The notes: generated by a model not told the origin, from the sequence alone. Shown: positions 8,914-16,340, numbered from the stretch's first letter. The stretch is DNA of 64,000 nucleotides from Butyricicoccus intestinisimiae (GCF_018918345.1 NZ_JAHLQI010000001.1:372001-436000); one strand, 5' to 3'. Program-made: numbers and translations.

Positions 8914-9343
8914 ATGAATAAAGACATATATTTTTTGACACCAAACGATGTTACACATGGTCGCGGATATGTATACTCCCTGCAATACCATATCGTATGG
9001 GTTGCTACATACAGAAAACCTGTATTTATTGGTAAAATCGAGTCAGATGTTAAGAAATATCTGAATGAAATGCTCAAATCCTTGAGTATGGATGTCATTG
9101 CAATGGAAGTCATGCCAGACCACATACATCTGCTTGTAAACTGCAAACCGCAGCTTAGGTTGTCAGATGCTGTAAAAATACTCAAATGTAATATCGCCAG
9201 ATGGTTGTTTTTAAGTCATCCAGAAATCAAAGAACAGCTTTGGGGGTGGGCATTTATGGAATCCATCATACTTTGTGGCAACTGTAAGCAACAGAAGTCT
9301 GGAACAGGTCGCAGGCTATAGTAATTCCCAGAAAAACAAATAG
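8914..9343 (+). pseudogene. tnpA: IS200/IS605 TnpA Y1 transposase, frameshifted
   Basis: Single-strand transposase with the HUH motif HIHLLV (around residue 70) and typical VWATYRKPVF and EVMPDHIHLLV strings. At about 9245 a run of five G shifts the frame. Removing one G gives LWGGHLWNPSYFVATV and a C-terminus with GYSNSQ, in which the catalytic tyrosine is expected, ending at the TAG at 9341-9343. In the sequence as given, the protein ends at 9321 in an unrelated tail without that tyrosine. It is therefore probably inactive unless ribosomal frameshifting occurs. Confidence 0.8.
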
Positions 9344-9360
9344 GAAAGGAGGTCTGCAGC

Positions 9361-10491
9361 ATGCAAATGTACACCACATACAGTGTAAAAATCAAACATT
9401 ATAACAGCATTTTCAAAGAGACTGTTGCCATATACAGGCATGCTGTGGACTACATTCTTAATGCCTGCCTTGAAAACTGGGAAGAAAAGCCAAACGGCAA
9501 AAGACCTTCACCACCTAAAGCCGGATATGTTTACCCTTCAATGTACCGCTCTGGAATGTATAACCAGACCGGGGACTACACTGCACAGGTTAAGGTATAC
9601 ACCCGCAATACATGGGACTGGATTAACATCAACCTGCGGAAATCCGACATAGACTACATAACTAAACACTGCCATGACCGTAAACAGTGCGCCCCGACGC
9701 TCCAGAAACGCGGCCATGAGTGGTTTTTGGACTTTCCGTTTGAAGAAAGACGTACACTCAACGACACCACGGTGTTCAATCAGACTATTGTTGCTGTGGA
9801 TATTGGCATAAACACGGCCGCCACGGTAAGCGTGATGCAGAGTGATGGCACTATTCTCGGAAGACATTTTTGTAAACTTCCTAAAGAAACAGACCATCTG
9901 ATGCACAGCATTAACCGTATTAAAAAGGCACAGCAGAATGGAAATAACAAAACACCTAGATTATGGGCAAAAGTCAAAGGCATAAACCATGACATTTCGG
10001 TGAAGGCTGCGGAGTTTATTATTAAAACCGCCGCCTCTTACAATGCGGATGTCATTGTATTTGAACATCTCGACAAAATCGGCAGGGTACGCGGTTCAAA
10101 GAAACAGCGCATAAGGCTCTGGCGCAGTCAGGAAGTCCAGTCGATTGTGACTAACAAAGCCCACAGGTTAGGCATGCACATAAGCCGTGTCTGTGTATGG
10201 GGAACTTCCGCTCTTGCGTATGACGGCAGCGGTCGCATTCTCCGTGGCAAGGATGCCGGTTTTAATGCCTATCAGATATGTAAATTCCCAAATGGGAAAA
10301 TATATAACTGTGATCTGTCTGCATCATATAACATTGGTGCCAGATATTTTATACGTGAGATTATAAAATCCATGGATGAGAGTTCATGGTTGCTCATTGA
10401 GGCAAAAATTCCTCAGTGCAGTAAGAGAAGCACCTGCACGTTTGCTACATTAATTAACCTTAACGCGGAGCTTATGTCCTTAGTGGCATAA
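9361..10491 (+). CDS. tnpB: TnpB-type RNA-guided nuclease of IS200/IS605
   Basis: 376 residues, AGGAGG before the ATG. The RuvC triad is complete: aspartate in AVDIGINTAATV (about residue 149), glutamate in VIVFEHLDK (about 235) and aspartate in NCDLSASYNIGAR (about 320). The usual CxxC..CxxC zinc ribbon is not seen; only single cysteines (VCVWGTS, ICKF, NCDL) remain, as in a divergent TnpB lineage of Clostridia. TnpB proteins are guided by an RNA from the element's right end and promote its retention. Length and frame are intact, although tnpA is broken. Confidence 0.85.
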   Translation: MQMYTTYSVKIKHYNSIFKETVAIYRHAVDYILNACLENWEEKPNGKRPSPPKAGYVYPSMYRSGMYNQTGDYTAQVKVYTRNTWDWININLRKSDIDYITKHCHDRKQCAPTLQKRGHEWFLDFPFEERRTLNDTTVFNQTIVAVDIGINTAATVSVMQSDGTILGRHFCKLPKETDHLMHSINRIKKAQQNGNNKTPRLWAKVKGINHDISVKAAEFIIKTAASYNADVIVFEHLDKIGRVRGSKKQRIRLWRSQEVQSIVTNKAHRLGMHISRVCVWGTSALAYDGSGRILRGKDAGFNAYQICKFPNGKIYNCDLSASYNIGARYFIREIIKSMDESSWLLIEAKIPQCSKRSTCTFATLINLNAELMSLVA

Positions 10492-10603
10492 GATTTCTGA
10501 GTTAAGGCTGTACATGCAGAAACGCAGTCCCTGTCTCCTAAAGAGACTACGTGTATTTTATACACTTATGGGGAAGCACGCGACTTTAGTCGTGTGAGGC
10601 TTC
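10492..10603 (+). ncRNA. Candidate TnpB guide RNA region / IS right end
   Basis: The 110 bases after the tnpB stop carry several hairpins (for example GTCTCCTAAAGAGAC) and finish in the right-end hairpin around GCGACTTTAGTCG. In this family the guide (omega/re-) RNA scaffold overlaps the end of tnpB and its guide reads across the right border. Inferred from position only. Confidence 0.35.
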
Positions 10604-10659
10604 ACATACATACTATAAATTTGTTTTTTCTCCCTAGATCATGTGTACCATACATGATA

Positions 10660-10766
10660 CTACAACACATGATACCCCATGATGAAGCCACGGTTGAAGG
10701 AAAAATATTGGCATTCTGTTCTGTCCCCCGCTCTCGTGATGATTTTCTGAAAAATGAATATAAAAA
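10660..10766 (+). pseudogene. Winged-helix fragment, possibly from an AlbA/AAA-type protein
   Basis: A short frame reads HDEATVEGKILAFCSVPRSR then DDFLKNEY, resembling the winged-helix segment near the end of AlbA-2/RecG-like ATP-binding proteins. Both sides are cut off: an IS end upstream, and the terminator at 10764 downstream. Identity is tentative. Confidence 0.25.
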
Positions 10767-10800
10767 AGTCGAGATGTATTTCTACACCTCGACTTGAGCA
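10764..10800 (-). terminator. Terminator of the Phd/PIN operon
   Basis: On the minus strand AAGTCGAGGTGTAGAAATAC pairs back through ATCTCGACTT and is followed by a T-run. A near-copy with paired base changes lies at 12024-12066. Confidence 0.65.
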
Positions 10801-10811
10801 GTATCATTGTT

Positions 10812-11219
10812 TTAGATTCTTGCTAGAAGTTCAGTCGGCATTAACGCCATAACTTTGCTTTGAGTAAAATCCTTCAGATTTCTTGTGATAATATAATCAG
10901 CATGAACAGATTCAGCAGTTGCACTTTGAACAGCATCCTCAAAATCTTTCCATTTCATGTTCACAGCTCTCTCCAACACAGTAGAACCAAAGTCCGCAAA
11001 TTCAAAAATGAGGTTCAACTTGCGAAACACTTCTTCAATCCGGTCTGGATCAAGCTGCTTTCTCATGACATACATCATATTCGCATAGGTCAATGTAGAG
11101 ATATATCCTTTTGCCTGTTCCGTCTCGCAGATCTTCCAAATCATCGAAGAATCTTTGACGAATCCTGGTCGATTCAGAAGAACATCCAGCACAATATTGG
11201 TATCAATCAACAGAACCAT
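10812..11219 (-). CDS. PIN-domain RNase toxin (VapC-like)
   Basis: 135 residues. Acidic PIN residues are visible: LIDTNIVLD at the start, DFEDAVQ near residue 92 and the aspartate in NLKDF. These would hold the metal for RNA cleavage. The gene overlaps its antitoxin by 17 bases, and GAGGG inside the antitoxin's end serves as its ribosome-binding site. A terminator follows. It forms a type II toxin-antitoxin module with the Phd-like gene; both frames look intact. Confidence 0.85.
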   Translation of the reverse strand: MVLLIDTNIVLDVLLNRPGFVKDSSMIWKICETEQAKGYISTLTYANMMYVMRKQLDPDRIEEVFRKLNLIFEFADFGSTVLERAVNMKWKDFEDAVQSATAESVHADYIITRNLKDFTQSKVMALMPTELLARI

Positions 11220-11445
11220 ACTTTTCCCTCATGCTTTCCGCCTTGACTTCATCCAAATTATAGTCCTCCTTCAGAATTCCAGTAAGAGAATCTGTTAGAT
11301 AAGATACAGCAGCATCTTTCGGAATGAAACGACCAACTTCCCGTCCGTTCTTTGTTACAATAATTTCCTGTCCAGACATCACAAGATTCAGATACCTTCC
11401 GAAATTATTCTGCATTTCAGTTGCAGTTGCGGTTGCAGTAATCAT
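11203..11445 (-). CDS. Phd/YefM-family antitoxin
   Basis: 80 residues. The N-terminus ATEMQNNFGRYLNLVMSGQE and IIVTKNGREVGRFIP are characteristic of the Phd/YefM DNA-binding domain; the remaining C-terminal part should wrap the PIN toxin encoded next. GGAGGCGATGGT precedes the ATG. Likely autorepressor of this two-gene operon. Confidence 0.88.
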   Translation of the reverse strand: MITATATATEMQNNFGRYLNLVMSGQEIIVTKNGREVGRFIPKDAAVSYLTDSLTGILKEDYNLDEVKAESMREKYGSVD

Positions 11446-11580
11446 ACCATCGCCTCCTTGTTTTAGCTAATTTAATTATACTATAAATTAGCTATTTTAT
11501 CAACTGATTTAGAAAAATTTCTTCACTGCATTTAATTAAATCCAGAAACTCTTATTCTGTCTATATCAATATCTTTCAAT

Positions 11581-11850
11581 TTAAGCGTTAAGAGCCTCCA
11601 TCATGTCTGCAACACTATTAAACGGACCATGCATGTCCTCATCATTTTCCGCTACTTTCATTGCCTGATAAGTTGTTTCATTTGGCTCGTCTATACGCAC
11701 TTCAAACGGTAGACCATGATAGCGTAATGCTTGACGATAGAAAATACCTGTAGCAGTGCTCAAATCCATTCCTAATGACTGAAAAAGTTCGGCTGCCTGT
11801 CGCTTCAGCTCCGGCTCAATGCGCAGAGTCATATTCTTTTTAGTTGCCAT
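11581..11850 (-). CDS. RelB/DinJ-family antitoxin, no partner toxin
   Basis: 89 residues: the ribbon-helix-helix MTLRIEPELKRQAAELFQSL followed by GMDLSTATGIFYRQAL is typical of DinJ. AGGAG lies 11 bases before the start. Cognate YafQ/RelE toxins normally follow directly, but the 130 bases downstream hold no gene, so the antitoxin is an orphan. The toxin at 13000 has its own AbrB-type partner. Confidence 0.85.
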   Translation of the reverse strand: MATKKNMTLRIEPELKRQAAELFQSLGMDLSTATGIFYRQALRYHGLPFEVRIDEPNETTYQAMKVAENDEDMHGPFNSVADMMEALNA

Positions 11851-11962
11851 AGAAAATACTCCTCTTAAAATGCATTGTTTATATCTTATATTTAATATTA
11901 TGCACTATATTTATTTGCTTTGCAAGTGCAATGCAAATATTTTTTGCTTTATAATATAGGGT

Positions 11963-11996
11963 ACAAAACCCACTACCTTTAGGTGAGGGTAGTTCA
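11963..11996 (-). repeat. Solo end of the 402-bp IS-like element family
   Basis: Minus-strand sequence ACTACCCTCACCTAAAGG followed by TAGTGGG matches the left end of the insertion in hicA almost base for base. A second CTTTAGGTAGTGG piece follows at 12005-12018. Remnant of a lost or deleted copy. Confidence 0.55.
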
Positions 11997-12023
11997 CATA
12001 TCAGTCTTTAGGTAGTGGCCAAG

Positions 12024-12066
12024 ACAAAAGCCGGGATGTATTTTTACACCTCGGCTTGAGTGGTAT
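12024..12066 (-). repeat. Second copy of the 10764 terminator hairpin
   Basis: AAGCCGGGATGTATTTTTAC and ACCTCGGCTTGAG match 10766-10800 except at paired positions, so the stem is conserved. No minus-strand gene directly upstream needs it, which suggests a duplicated remnant. Confidence 0.5.
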
Positions 12067-12079
12067 TGTAAGATCTTTT

Positions 12080-12108
12080 ATCAGTTCACGGCTTTAGTCG
12101 TAGGTTAC
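12080..12108. repeat. Solo IS200/IS605 end hairpin
   Basis: CAGTTCACGGCTTTAGTCGT followed by AGGTTACTG resembles the ends of the 8832-10603 element (core GACTTTAGTCGTG). No transposase genes accompany it. It cuts the restriction-enzyme-like fragment at its C-terminal end. Confidence 0.5.
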
Positions 12109-12109
12109 T

Positions 12110-12258
12110 GACTTTCGCGGTCCTAAAAATTTATCGCCATTTAGATGAATCATATGATCTGGCATATCGGCAATCCAAACTTCCGTTTCCCACGCAAGAG
12201 ATTCTGAAAACTGCTTGATGCTATCAATGCTTATCTTCCCTGTCGGATTGAACCTAAA
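12110..12258 (-). pseudogene. C-terminal fragment, possibly BsuBI/PstI-type restriction endonuclease
   Basis: The minus strand reads [20 protein letters not shown], then [20 protein letters not shown] and KFLGPR. The [16 protein letters not shown] pattern recalls the end of BsuBI/PstI-type restriction enzymes, from memory only. No start codon or N-terminal part is present, and the last residues are replaced by an IS end. With the methylase fragment at 8571 it could be the rest of one R-M system. Confidence 0.4.
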
Positions 12259-12579
12259 GCCAACGATAAGGATTCATTGTTTATAAGCCGGAACAGAAAT
12301 CGAATCACAAAATGTACTGTAGAACTACTTCTTGTGAAAAAATACATTGCTGCCGCGGGGCTGGATTCAGCAAAATATTCTGCTCACAAATTACGACACA
12401 CAGCAGCCACCTTAATGTATCAAAGCACCGGTGATGTTCGTGTTTTAAAGGAAGTTCTTGGTCATAGTAATTTAAATACAACGCAAATTTATGTTCATGT
12501 GAATGATTAGAATATAAAGAATGCACTTGAAAGCAACCCGCTGGCTAATATCACCGTAAACGAAAATCATAATCCTTAA
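12241..12579 (+). pseudogene. C-terminal fragment of a second tyrosine recombinase
   Basis: The frame reads [13 protein letters not shown] and then the catalytic block HKLRHTAATLMYQS (HxxR) and VLGHSNLNTTQIYVHV with the tyrosine nucleophile. A TAG at 12508-12510 interrupts it; reading on gives NALESNPLANITV and a stop at 12577-12579. The N-terminal two thirds are missing. It is unrelated in sequence to the Tn916-type remnant at 5938, so at least two integrative elements have been here. Confidence 0.75.
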
Positions 12580-12584
12580 AAAAT

Positions 12585-12622
12585 ACCCTCTGGTGCAGGA
12601 AAATCTCACTACATCAGAGGGT
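12585..12622 (+). terminator. Hairpin after the recombinase fragment
   Basis: ACCCTCTG pairs with CAGAGGGT across a 22-base loop; the run of T that follows is weak. Confidence 0.4.
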
Positions 12623-12676
12623 GTTCGTTGTTTAACAAGAAAATCAACTTATGCCACAATAAATCGTATAATCTTG

Positions 12677-12958
12677 TTATTTTTTCTTAAGTTTTTTAAA
12701 AATACGATAAATTTTAAGAAATGAGTTTTTAATTCGATCCGGCAAACTCACGTAATCATCCGGCAAATATGTTGAATCTCGTTTTTCCGTCTTTGGAAGA
12801 GGTTTCATCTGAATCACCAAATGAGAATGCTTCAAATAAGTGATTTCAAACCGGTATTCATAATGCACTAAATTACTAATTTCAAAAAAGTGTGGATATT
12901 CTTCGTATTTATTAAGAAAACAGCAATACAATATATTATCTCTAATAAGCAAGAGCAT
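12677..12958 (-). CDS. Hypothetical basic protein, uncertain
   Basis: 93-codon frame with a lysine-rich end (FLKIYRIFKKLKKK). Its first ATG lies inside the stem of the 12952-12986 terminator and there is no good ribosome-binding site, so the true start is unclear and it may be a 5'-truncated remnant. No family recognised. Confidence 0.3.
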   Translation of the reverse strand: MLLLIRDNILYCCFLNKYEEYPHFFEISNLVHYEYRFEITYLKHSHLVIQMKPLPKTEKRDSTYLPDDYVSLPDRIKNSFLKIYRIFKKLKKK

Positions 12959-12986
12959 CTATCGGAAAAATCTGATAGATGCTCTT
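12952..12986 (-). terminator. Terminator of the AbrB/RelE operon
   Basis: GAGCATCTATC pairs with GATAGATGCTC around TTTTTC on the minus strand, 14 bases beyond the toxin stop. Confidence 0.6.
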
Positions 12987-12999
12987 GCTATATCCGTCA

Positions 13000-13293
13000 T
13001 TATCTTTTTATGTATCTTTTTAGTTCATTATAGAAATTTTCTCTGGTTCCGGCCATAACAACAACGACCAATTCGCCATCTATGTGCTCAATTGTATATG
13101 CGAGTTCATAATTGGTCTTGTTATAATAAATATCATAACCATAAAAATCCCTCAAATCACCACTTTTTGCTTCGCCTATTGTATAATCTTCTCTAATTTT
13201 GTCAATAGCTTCTTGATACAATTTCTTTAGTTTTTTGTCCTTCAACTTCTTAATAAACTTTGCTGCCGGAGGATCAAATCGTACTGGTAGCAT
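13000..13293 (-). CDS. RelE/ParE-family toxin
   Basis: 97 residues with the family outline: basic N-terminal helices (FDPPAAKFIKKLKDKKLKKL), a central DLRDFYGYDIYYN strand pair and the closing VVVVMAGTRENFYNELKRYI. It begins 3 bases after the antitoxin stop, so the two are co-translated. A terminator follows. Expected to act on ribosome-bound mRNA or gyrase; which one cannot be told from sequence. Confidence 0.8.
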   Translation of the reverse strand: MLPVRFDPPAAKFIKKLKDKKLKKLYQEAIDKIREDYTIGEAKSGDLRDFYGYDIYYNKTNYELAYTIEHIDGELVVVVMAGTRENFYNELKRYIKR

Positions 13294-13296
13294 GAA

Positions 13297-13674
13297 TCAA
13301 TCCTCCGTTCCAAAAACATCTTCATAGGTTGCATATTCAGCTTTACCTGCCGCAATATCCTCAGCGTTAGCAAGCATTGCTTCTGCAGCTGGTCTAATCT
13401 GTGCCTGACGTTTTTTGAACTCTGCAAGCAGTTTTTCTCCAGATAAGCCTTCCTTAATTAAATCGGCCAGAATCTGTTCAGCAAATTCACCACCTGCAAC
13501 CGTCTTAATTGGACGAATAATAAGCTCACCACCTCGCACAACGCATTCTGCCTCATCACCAAATCCAAGCGATTTATAAAACTTTTGCGGAATTGTGATC
13601 TGTCGCTTTGAAGAAATACTAAGAACTTTTCTGTTCATTTTTGTGTTCCCTCTTTCTGTTACAGTTGTAGGCAT
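13297..13674 (-). CDS. AbrB/MazE-type antitoxin
   Basis: 125 residues from the ATG at 13674 (AGAGGTAG upstream); an internal ATG at 13638 also has a GAGGG site and would start exactly at the swapped-hairpin domain (KVLSISSKRQITIPQKF). The C-terminal helical half should neutralise the RelE-like toxin encoded next. An AbrB-type antitoxin paired with a RelE/ParE-type toxin is a mixed but known combination. Confidence 0.8.
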   Translation of the reverse strand: MPTTVTERGNTKMNRKVLSISSKRQITIPQKFYKSLGFGDEAECVVRGGELIIRPIKTVAGGEFAEQILADLIKEGLSGEKLLAEFKKRQAQIRPAAEAMLANAEDIAAGKAEYATYEDVFGTED

Positions 13675-13721
13675 AAATACTACCTCTTTCTTATCTTATG
13701 CAAACACATTTCTTTGCATTC

Positions 13722-14480
13722 CTATTTCTTGGTTTCTTTACTTCTGATTTTATTATAAAGGTTAGTATCACGAAAGTCAATGGCTTGATAATACCTATCA
13801 AGCCATTCCTGACCTTTTTCGCTTTCCCATGTTGTTCTATCCCATAGGAGTTCTCTAAACATATTTTCTTCACCCACTATCGGGACAAGACTATCTTTCA
13901 TGAAAACTGTGATGTTACTTTCAATACAGGTCTTCACAATCTCATCCAGCCAACTCTTTTCTGGAACAACTTTATCCTTCCGATTGCCAGTCTCTGCTCC
14001 TATAATAACCCACTGTGCAAAAGTATCACACATTTTTCCAATTTCGCCGCTATAATCTCTTAGTATCGGCTCAATGCTCACAAATGTATGCCATGCGCCT
14101 CCCCAAAAGAAATTTTCATCTGGTGTTGTAGCTGTGGTTCCATACCACATATTAGCTTTAGCTGGAAGCTTACCAGCCAAAGCCAAAGTCAAGTATCTCT
14201 TTGGATTTTTAGTGAGAAATAAATATGTATGCTGCAGTGCTCTCTCACATGCCGCAAAGACTTCTTCAATCCATTCATCTGGCACCCATGAGCCGAACAG
14301 ATCAGCCATGCTACACACGAAAATGGTTCGTCCTTTTTTCTTTTCATATTCAGTGAGGCGATAGCGATGAAACGTCGGAACAAATCCATATGGATATGCT
14401 TCTGCTTTCTTGCTTTCTTCTGCATAAATTTTGTTATCGAGAACACGAATTTCATTCTCGCTCAGATCCTCTCTATCCAT
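13722..14480 (-). pseudogene. DUF5131 (phage Gp37/Gp68-like) protein lacking its cysteine motif
   Basis: 252 codons. The body is typical of DUF5131: YPYGFVPTFHRYRL, GRTIFVCSMADLFGSWVPD, then YLFLTKNPKRY and VIIGAETGNR. Family members begin with a TWNPxxGC..CYA segment, whose cysteines suggest an iron-sulfur site; here residues 1-27 are unrelated sequence, so that segment is lost. The upstream fragment at 14462-14733 overlaps its start. Probably a 5'-truncated remnant, though it remains an open frame. Confidence 0.6.
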
Positions 14481-14733
14481 CTTCGTACAGTGTTTTCATC
14501 AGCATCATACGCAAAACGTTCGCTGAGATTGAGATGATACCAATCCTGTTTATCATCTAAAGCCAGTGTTCGCAGTCTATCTAAAGGGATTCTTTTTACA
14601 CTTATCTTCTCCAAATCTTTTTCATATTTTGCTAAAGAATTTGCTCGTTTGCTGTTTACCGCTTTTTTTTGGCAGCCAACTTTCGTTTCTCAACTTTTTC
14701 ACGGACCAATCTGTATTCTTCCGTCTGAATGAC
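14462..14733 (-). pseudogene. Phage-type gene fragment, frameshifted
   Basis: Two frames join at an eight-A run (about 14668-14675). The first reads TEEYRLVREKVEKRKLAAKK; the second reads VNSKRANSLAKYEKDLEK, then IPLDRLRTLALDDKQDWYHL and DENTVRRWIERI before a TGA at 14462. One more A in the run would join them. No start codon is present. I recognise only a general likeness to small phage or mobile-element proteins. Confidence 0.4.
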
Positions 14734-15015
14734 AGCATTTACCTTTTGGGCAATCTGTATGCAGATACAGATCGAAAGGATAAAGCAGAACAGGAATTAT
14801 TCCGATCAAAGAAAATCTATGAGCGGTTGGTGGCGGAAAATCAATCAACCTATTTGATAGATCTGGCAAAAGCCTGCTACTGTTTAGGTATCGTGTATGC
14901 ATATACACGAACTGTCCAGAATTGGCAAATGAAGAATTCTGCAGATCAAGAGACCTCTTTGAACAGGACTCCAAAATCCATCAGTTTATTAAATTTAGAT
15001 GAGGAAGATCTATAA
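14734..15015 (+). pseudogene. Tetratricopeptide-repeat fragment
   Basis: The plus-strand frame reads IYLLGNLYADTDRKDKAEQE, then SKKIYERLVAEN and DLAKACYCLGIVYAYT, a TPR pattern of paired helices. It starts abruptly at about 14734, where the oppositely oriented phage fragment ends, with no start codon of its own. A hairpin terminator lies about 40 bases after its stop. Confidence 0.45.
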
Positions 15016-15055
15016 GAACCTGATTATTCAAATACGTGTGTTCGTTATTTAAAGG

Positions 15056-15092
15056 AAGAACTCAAACATTAATTTGTTTGAGTTCTTTTTTT
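15056..15092 (+). terminator. Hairpin terminator
   Basis: AGAACTCAAACA and TGTTTGAGTTCT pair around ttaatt with a T-run after it. It resembles in placement the terminator before the 6986 gene. Confidence 0.7.
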
Positions 15093-15274
15093 AGTTTATT
15101 TATTTTCCGAGATTAGAATTTAATTTCTAATTTTGCTCACAATCAAAGGAAAGAACAATAAACATCAGAGACTTATGAAGTCATCTGAGCAGAATACCAA
15201 ATTTGTTTTAGTAGATTTTTTATTGACTGTTTCCACATATTTTTTATGAATTTATTAAATAGGAGGAAATTATC

Positions 15275-15655
15275 ATGATGAACAAGAATGCAAAGGTGGT
15301 CAATCTGACCCCGCACGCAATAACTGTAGTCCGCGAATGCGAGACATCCGACGGAGGATTGGAAACATTTGCTGTCCACGAGCCTTCTGGGCGTATGGCT
15401 CGCTGCACATCAAAAACTGTGCAGACTGGAACTATCAATGGAATCCCAATCACTAAGACTGTCTTTGGTGACATTCAGCTTGTGGACGGTGAAGGCAATG
15501 TTTATCCAATGCCGGAAATCTGCGATGATACGATTTATATCGTATCCGCTCTGGTCGCACGGGCCAGTGATCGTCCAGATTTTTTCATCGTGAACGAAAC
15601 TGTTCGTGATGAAAAGGGACGGATTATTGGATGCAAATCCTTTGCTCGCGTATAA
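15275..15655 (+). CDS. Conserved phage-like protein of unknown function
   Basis: 126 residues, starting ATGATG after AGGAGG. It begins VVNLTPHAITVVRE and ends IIGCKSFARV, with IYIVSALVARASDRPDFF before that, an outline I associate with small phage and mobile-element proteins of unknown role. No membrane segment. It has its own upstream and downstream terminators, so it is a monocistronic cassette. The 45 bases before the start closely match the leader of the 6986 gene. Confidence 0.7.
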   Translation: MMNKNAKVVNLTPHAITVVRECETSDGGLETFAVHEPSGRMARCTSKTVQTGTINGIPITKTVFGDIQLVDGEGNVYPMPEICDDTIYIVSALVARASDRPDFFIVNETVRDEKGRIIGCKSFARV

Positions 15656-15675
15656 CGTGGCATTCATCATTCATG

Positions 15676-15713
15676 AAAGAAGCCAAGCATTATTAAATGC
15701 CTGGCTTCTTTCC
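15676..15713 (+). terminator. Terminator of the 15275 gene
   Basis: GAAAGAAGCCAAGCATT pairs with AATGCCTGGCTTCTTTC, followed by a short T-rich tail. Confidence 0.75.
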
Positions 15714-15797
15714 CTTTGCAATTAACAAGCAGGGAAGTTGGCTATAATACCAATAATCCCGGCTAGATGATAAACAAGAAAAATCAATCTTATGCAA

Positions 15798-15817
15798 TTG
15801 GTGTAAACTTGGTGTAA
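15798..15817. other. GGTGTA direct repeats, possible integrase arm sites (right)
   Basis: TTGGTGTAAACTTGGTGTAA echoes GCATTTGGTGTATATATGGT at 5858-5877. Together they could mark the two ends of the original island 1 element. Confidence 0.35.
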
Positions 15818-15947
15818 GGATTAAATTTTACTTTAAGTTTTCATCACGTTTTTACACAAAATCTGCCTTAAACAGCCGATAAATGTCTCTACATTGCGCT
15901 GTATCGCTTACTCATCCACTTCTTCCAGCATTTTAGATAGAAAGCGA

Positions 15948-15977
15948 GGTGGTGTTCCTTTTCCGGAACACCACCTC
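15948..15977 (-). terminator. Strong hairpin after hinT
   Basis: GAGGTGGTGTTCC pairs perfectly with GGAACACCACCTC; the T-tract on the minus strand is poor, so it may act as a 3' stabiliser as well as a terminator. Confidence 0.6.
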
Positions 15978-16001
15978 AGTTGTATCAACAAACTATGCGC
16001 A

Positions 16002-16340
16002 TTAGCCTGGAGGCCATGTCATATCACGGCCGGACAGAACATGAAAATGCAGATGGAATACACTCTGCTGTGCCTGTTCCCCAATGTTGGAGACAATGCG
16101 AAAGCTTTCAATGCCCTTTTCCTTTGTGATTTTTGCAATTGCTTCAAAGCACTTTGCGACAATCATGCTGTTTTCCGGTGTTACTGCGGCAGCAGACGGG
16201 ATATGCTGCTTGGGAATCACCAAAAAATGAGAAGGTGCCGCCGGAGCAATATCATTGAATGCATAGCAGTATTCGTCTTCGTAGACCTTTACGGACGGAA
16301 TTTCGCCGGAAATGATCTTGCAAAACAAACAATCAGTCAT
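16002..16340 (-). CDS. hinT: HIT-family nucleotide hydrolase (HinT-like)
   Basis: 112 residues beginning MTDCLFCKIISGEIPS. The histidine triad HLHFHVL lies near the end (the middle part of the active site for AMP-lysine-type substrates). I take the ATG at 16340, nine bases after GGAGG, over an in-frame GTG two codons earlier. Likely the last gene of the alaS transcription unit, followed by a hairpin. Confidence 0.92.
   Translation of the reverse strand: MTDCLFCKIISGEIPSVKVYEDEYCYAFNDIAPAAPSHFLVIPKQHIPSAAAVTPENSMIVAKCFEAIAKITKEKGIESFRIVSNIGEQAQQSVFHLHFHVLSGRDMTWPPG

Larger units (their letters stand above)
8832..10603 (+). mobile_element. IS200/IS605-family insertion sequence (tnpA-tnpB)
   Basis: About 1.77 kb, bounded by subterminal hairpins rather than inverted repeats. 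The left end is GCCGCC..ACTCGTGACTTTAGTCGTGAGT..GGCGGC (8832-8870). The right end is GAAGC..CGACTTTAGTCG..GCTTC (10573-10603). The two share the core GACTTTAGTCGTG. It encodes a Y1 transposase (frameshifted) followed by TnpB. Exact cleavage sites were not determined. Confidence 0.75.
15656..16001. other. Right edge of island 1, no gene
   Basis: 346 bases with the terminator, the GGTGTA pair and a hairpin at 15948-15977. No coding sequence is supported. Composition changes from AT-rich to core-like at about 15.9 kb. Confidence 0.5.

Noticed and set aside
12588-12986. CRISPR-like array among the short repeats of island 1
   Set aside because: The repeats are terminator stems and IS ends without regular spacing; no cas genes anywhere in the window.
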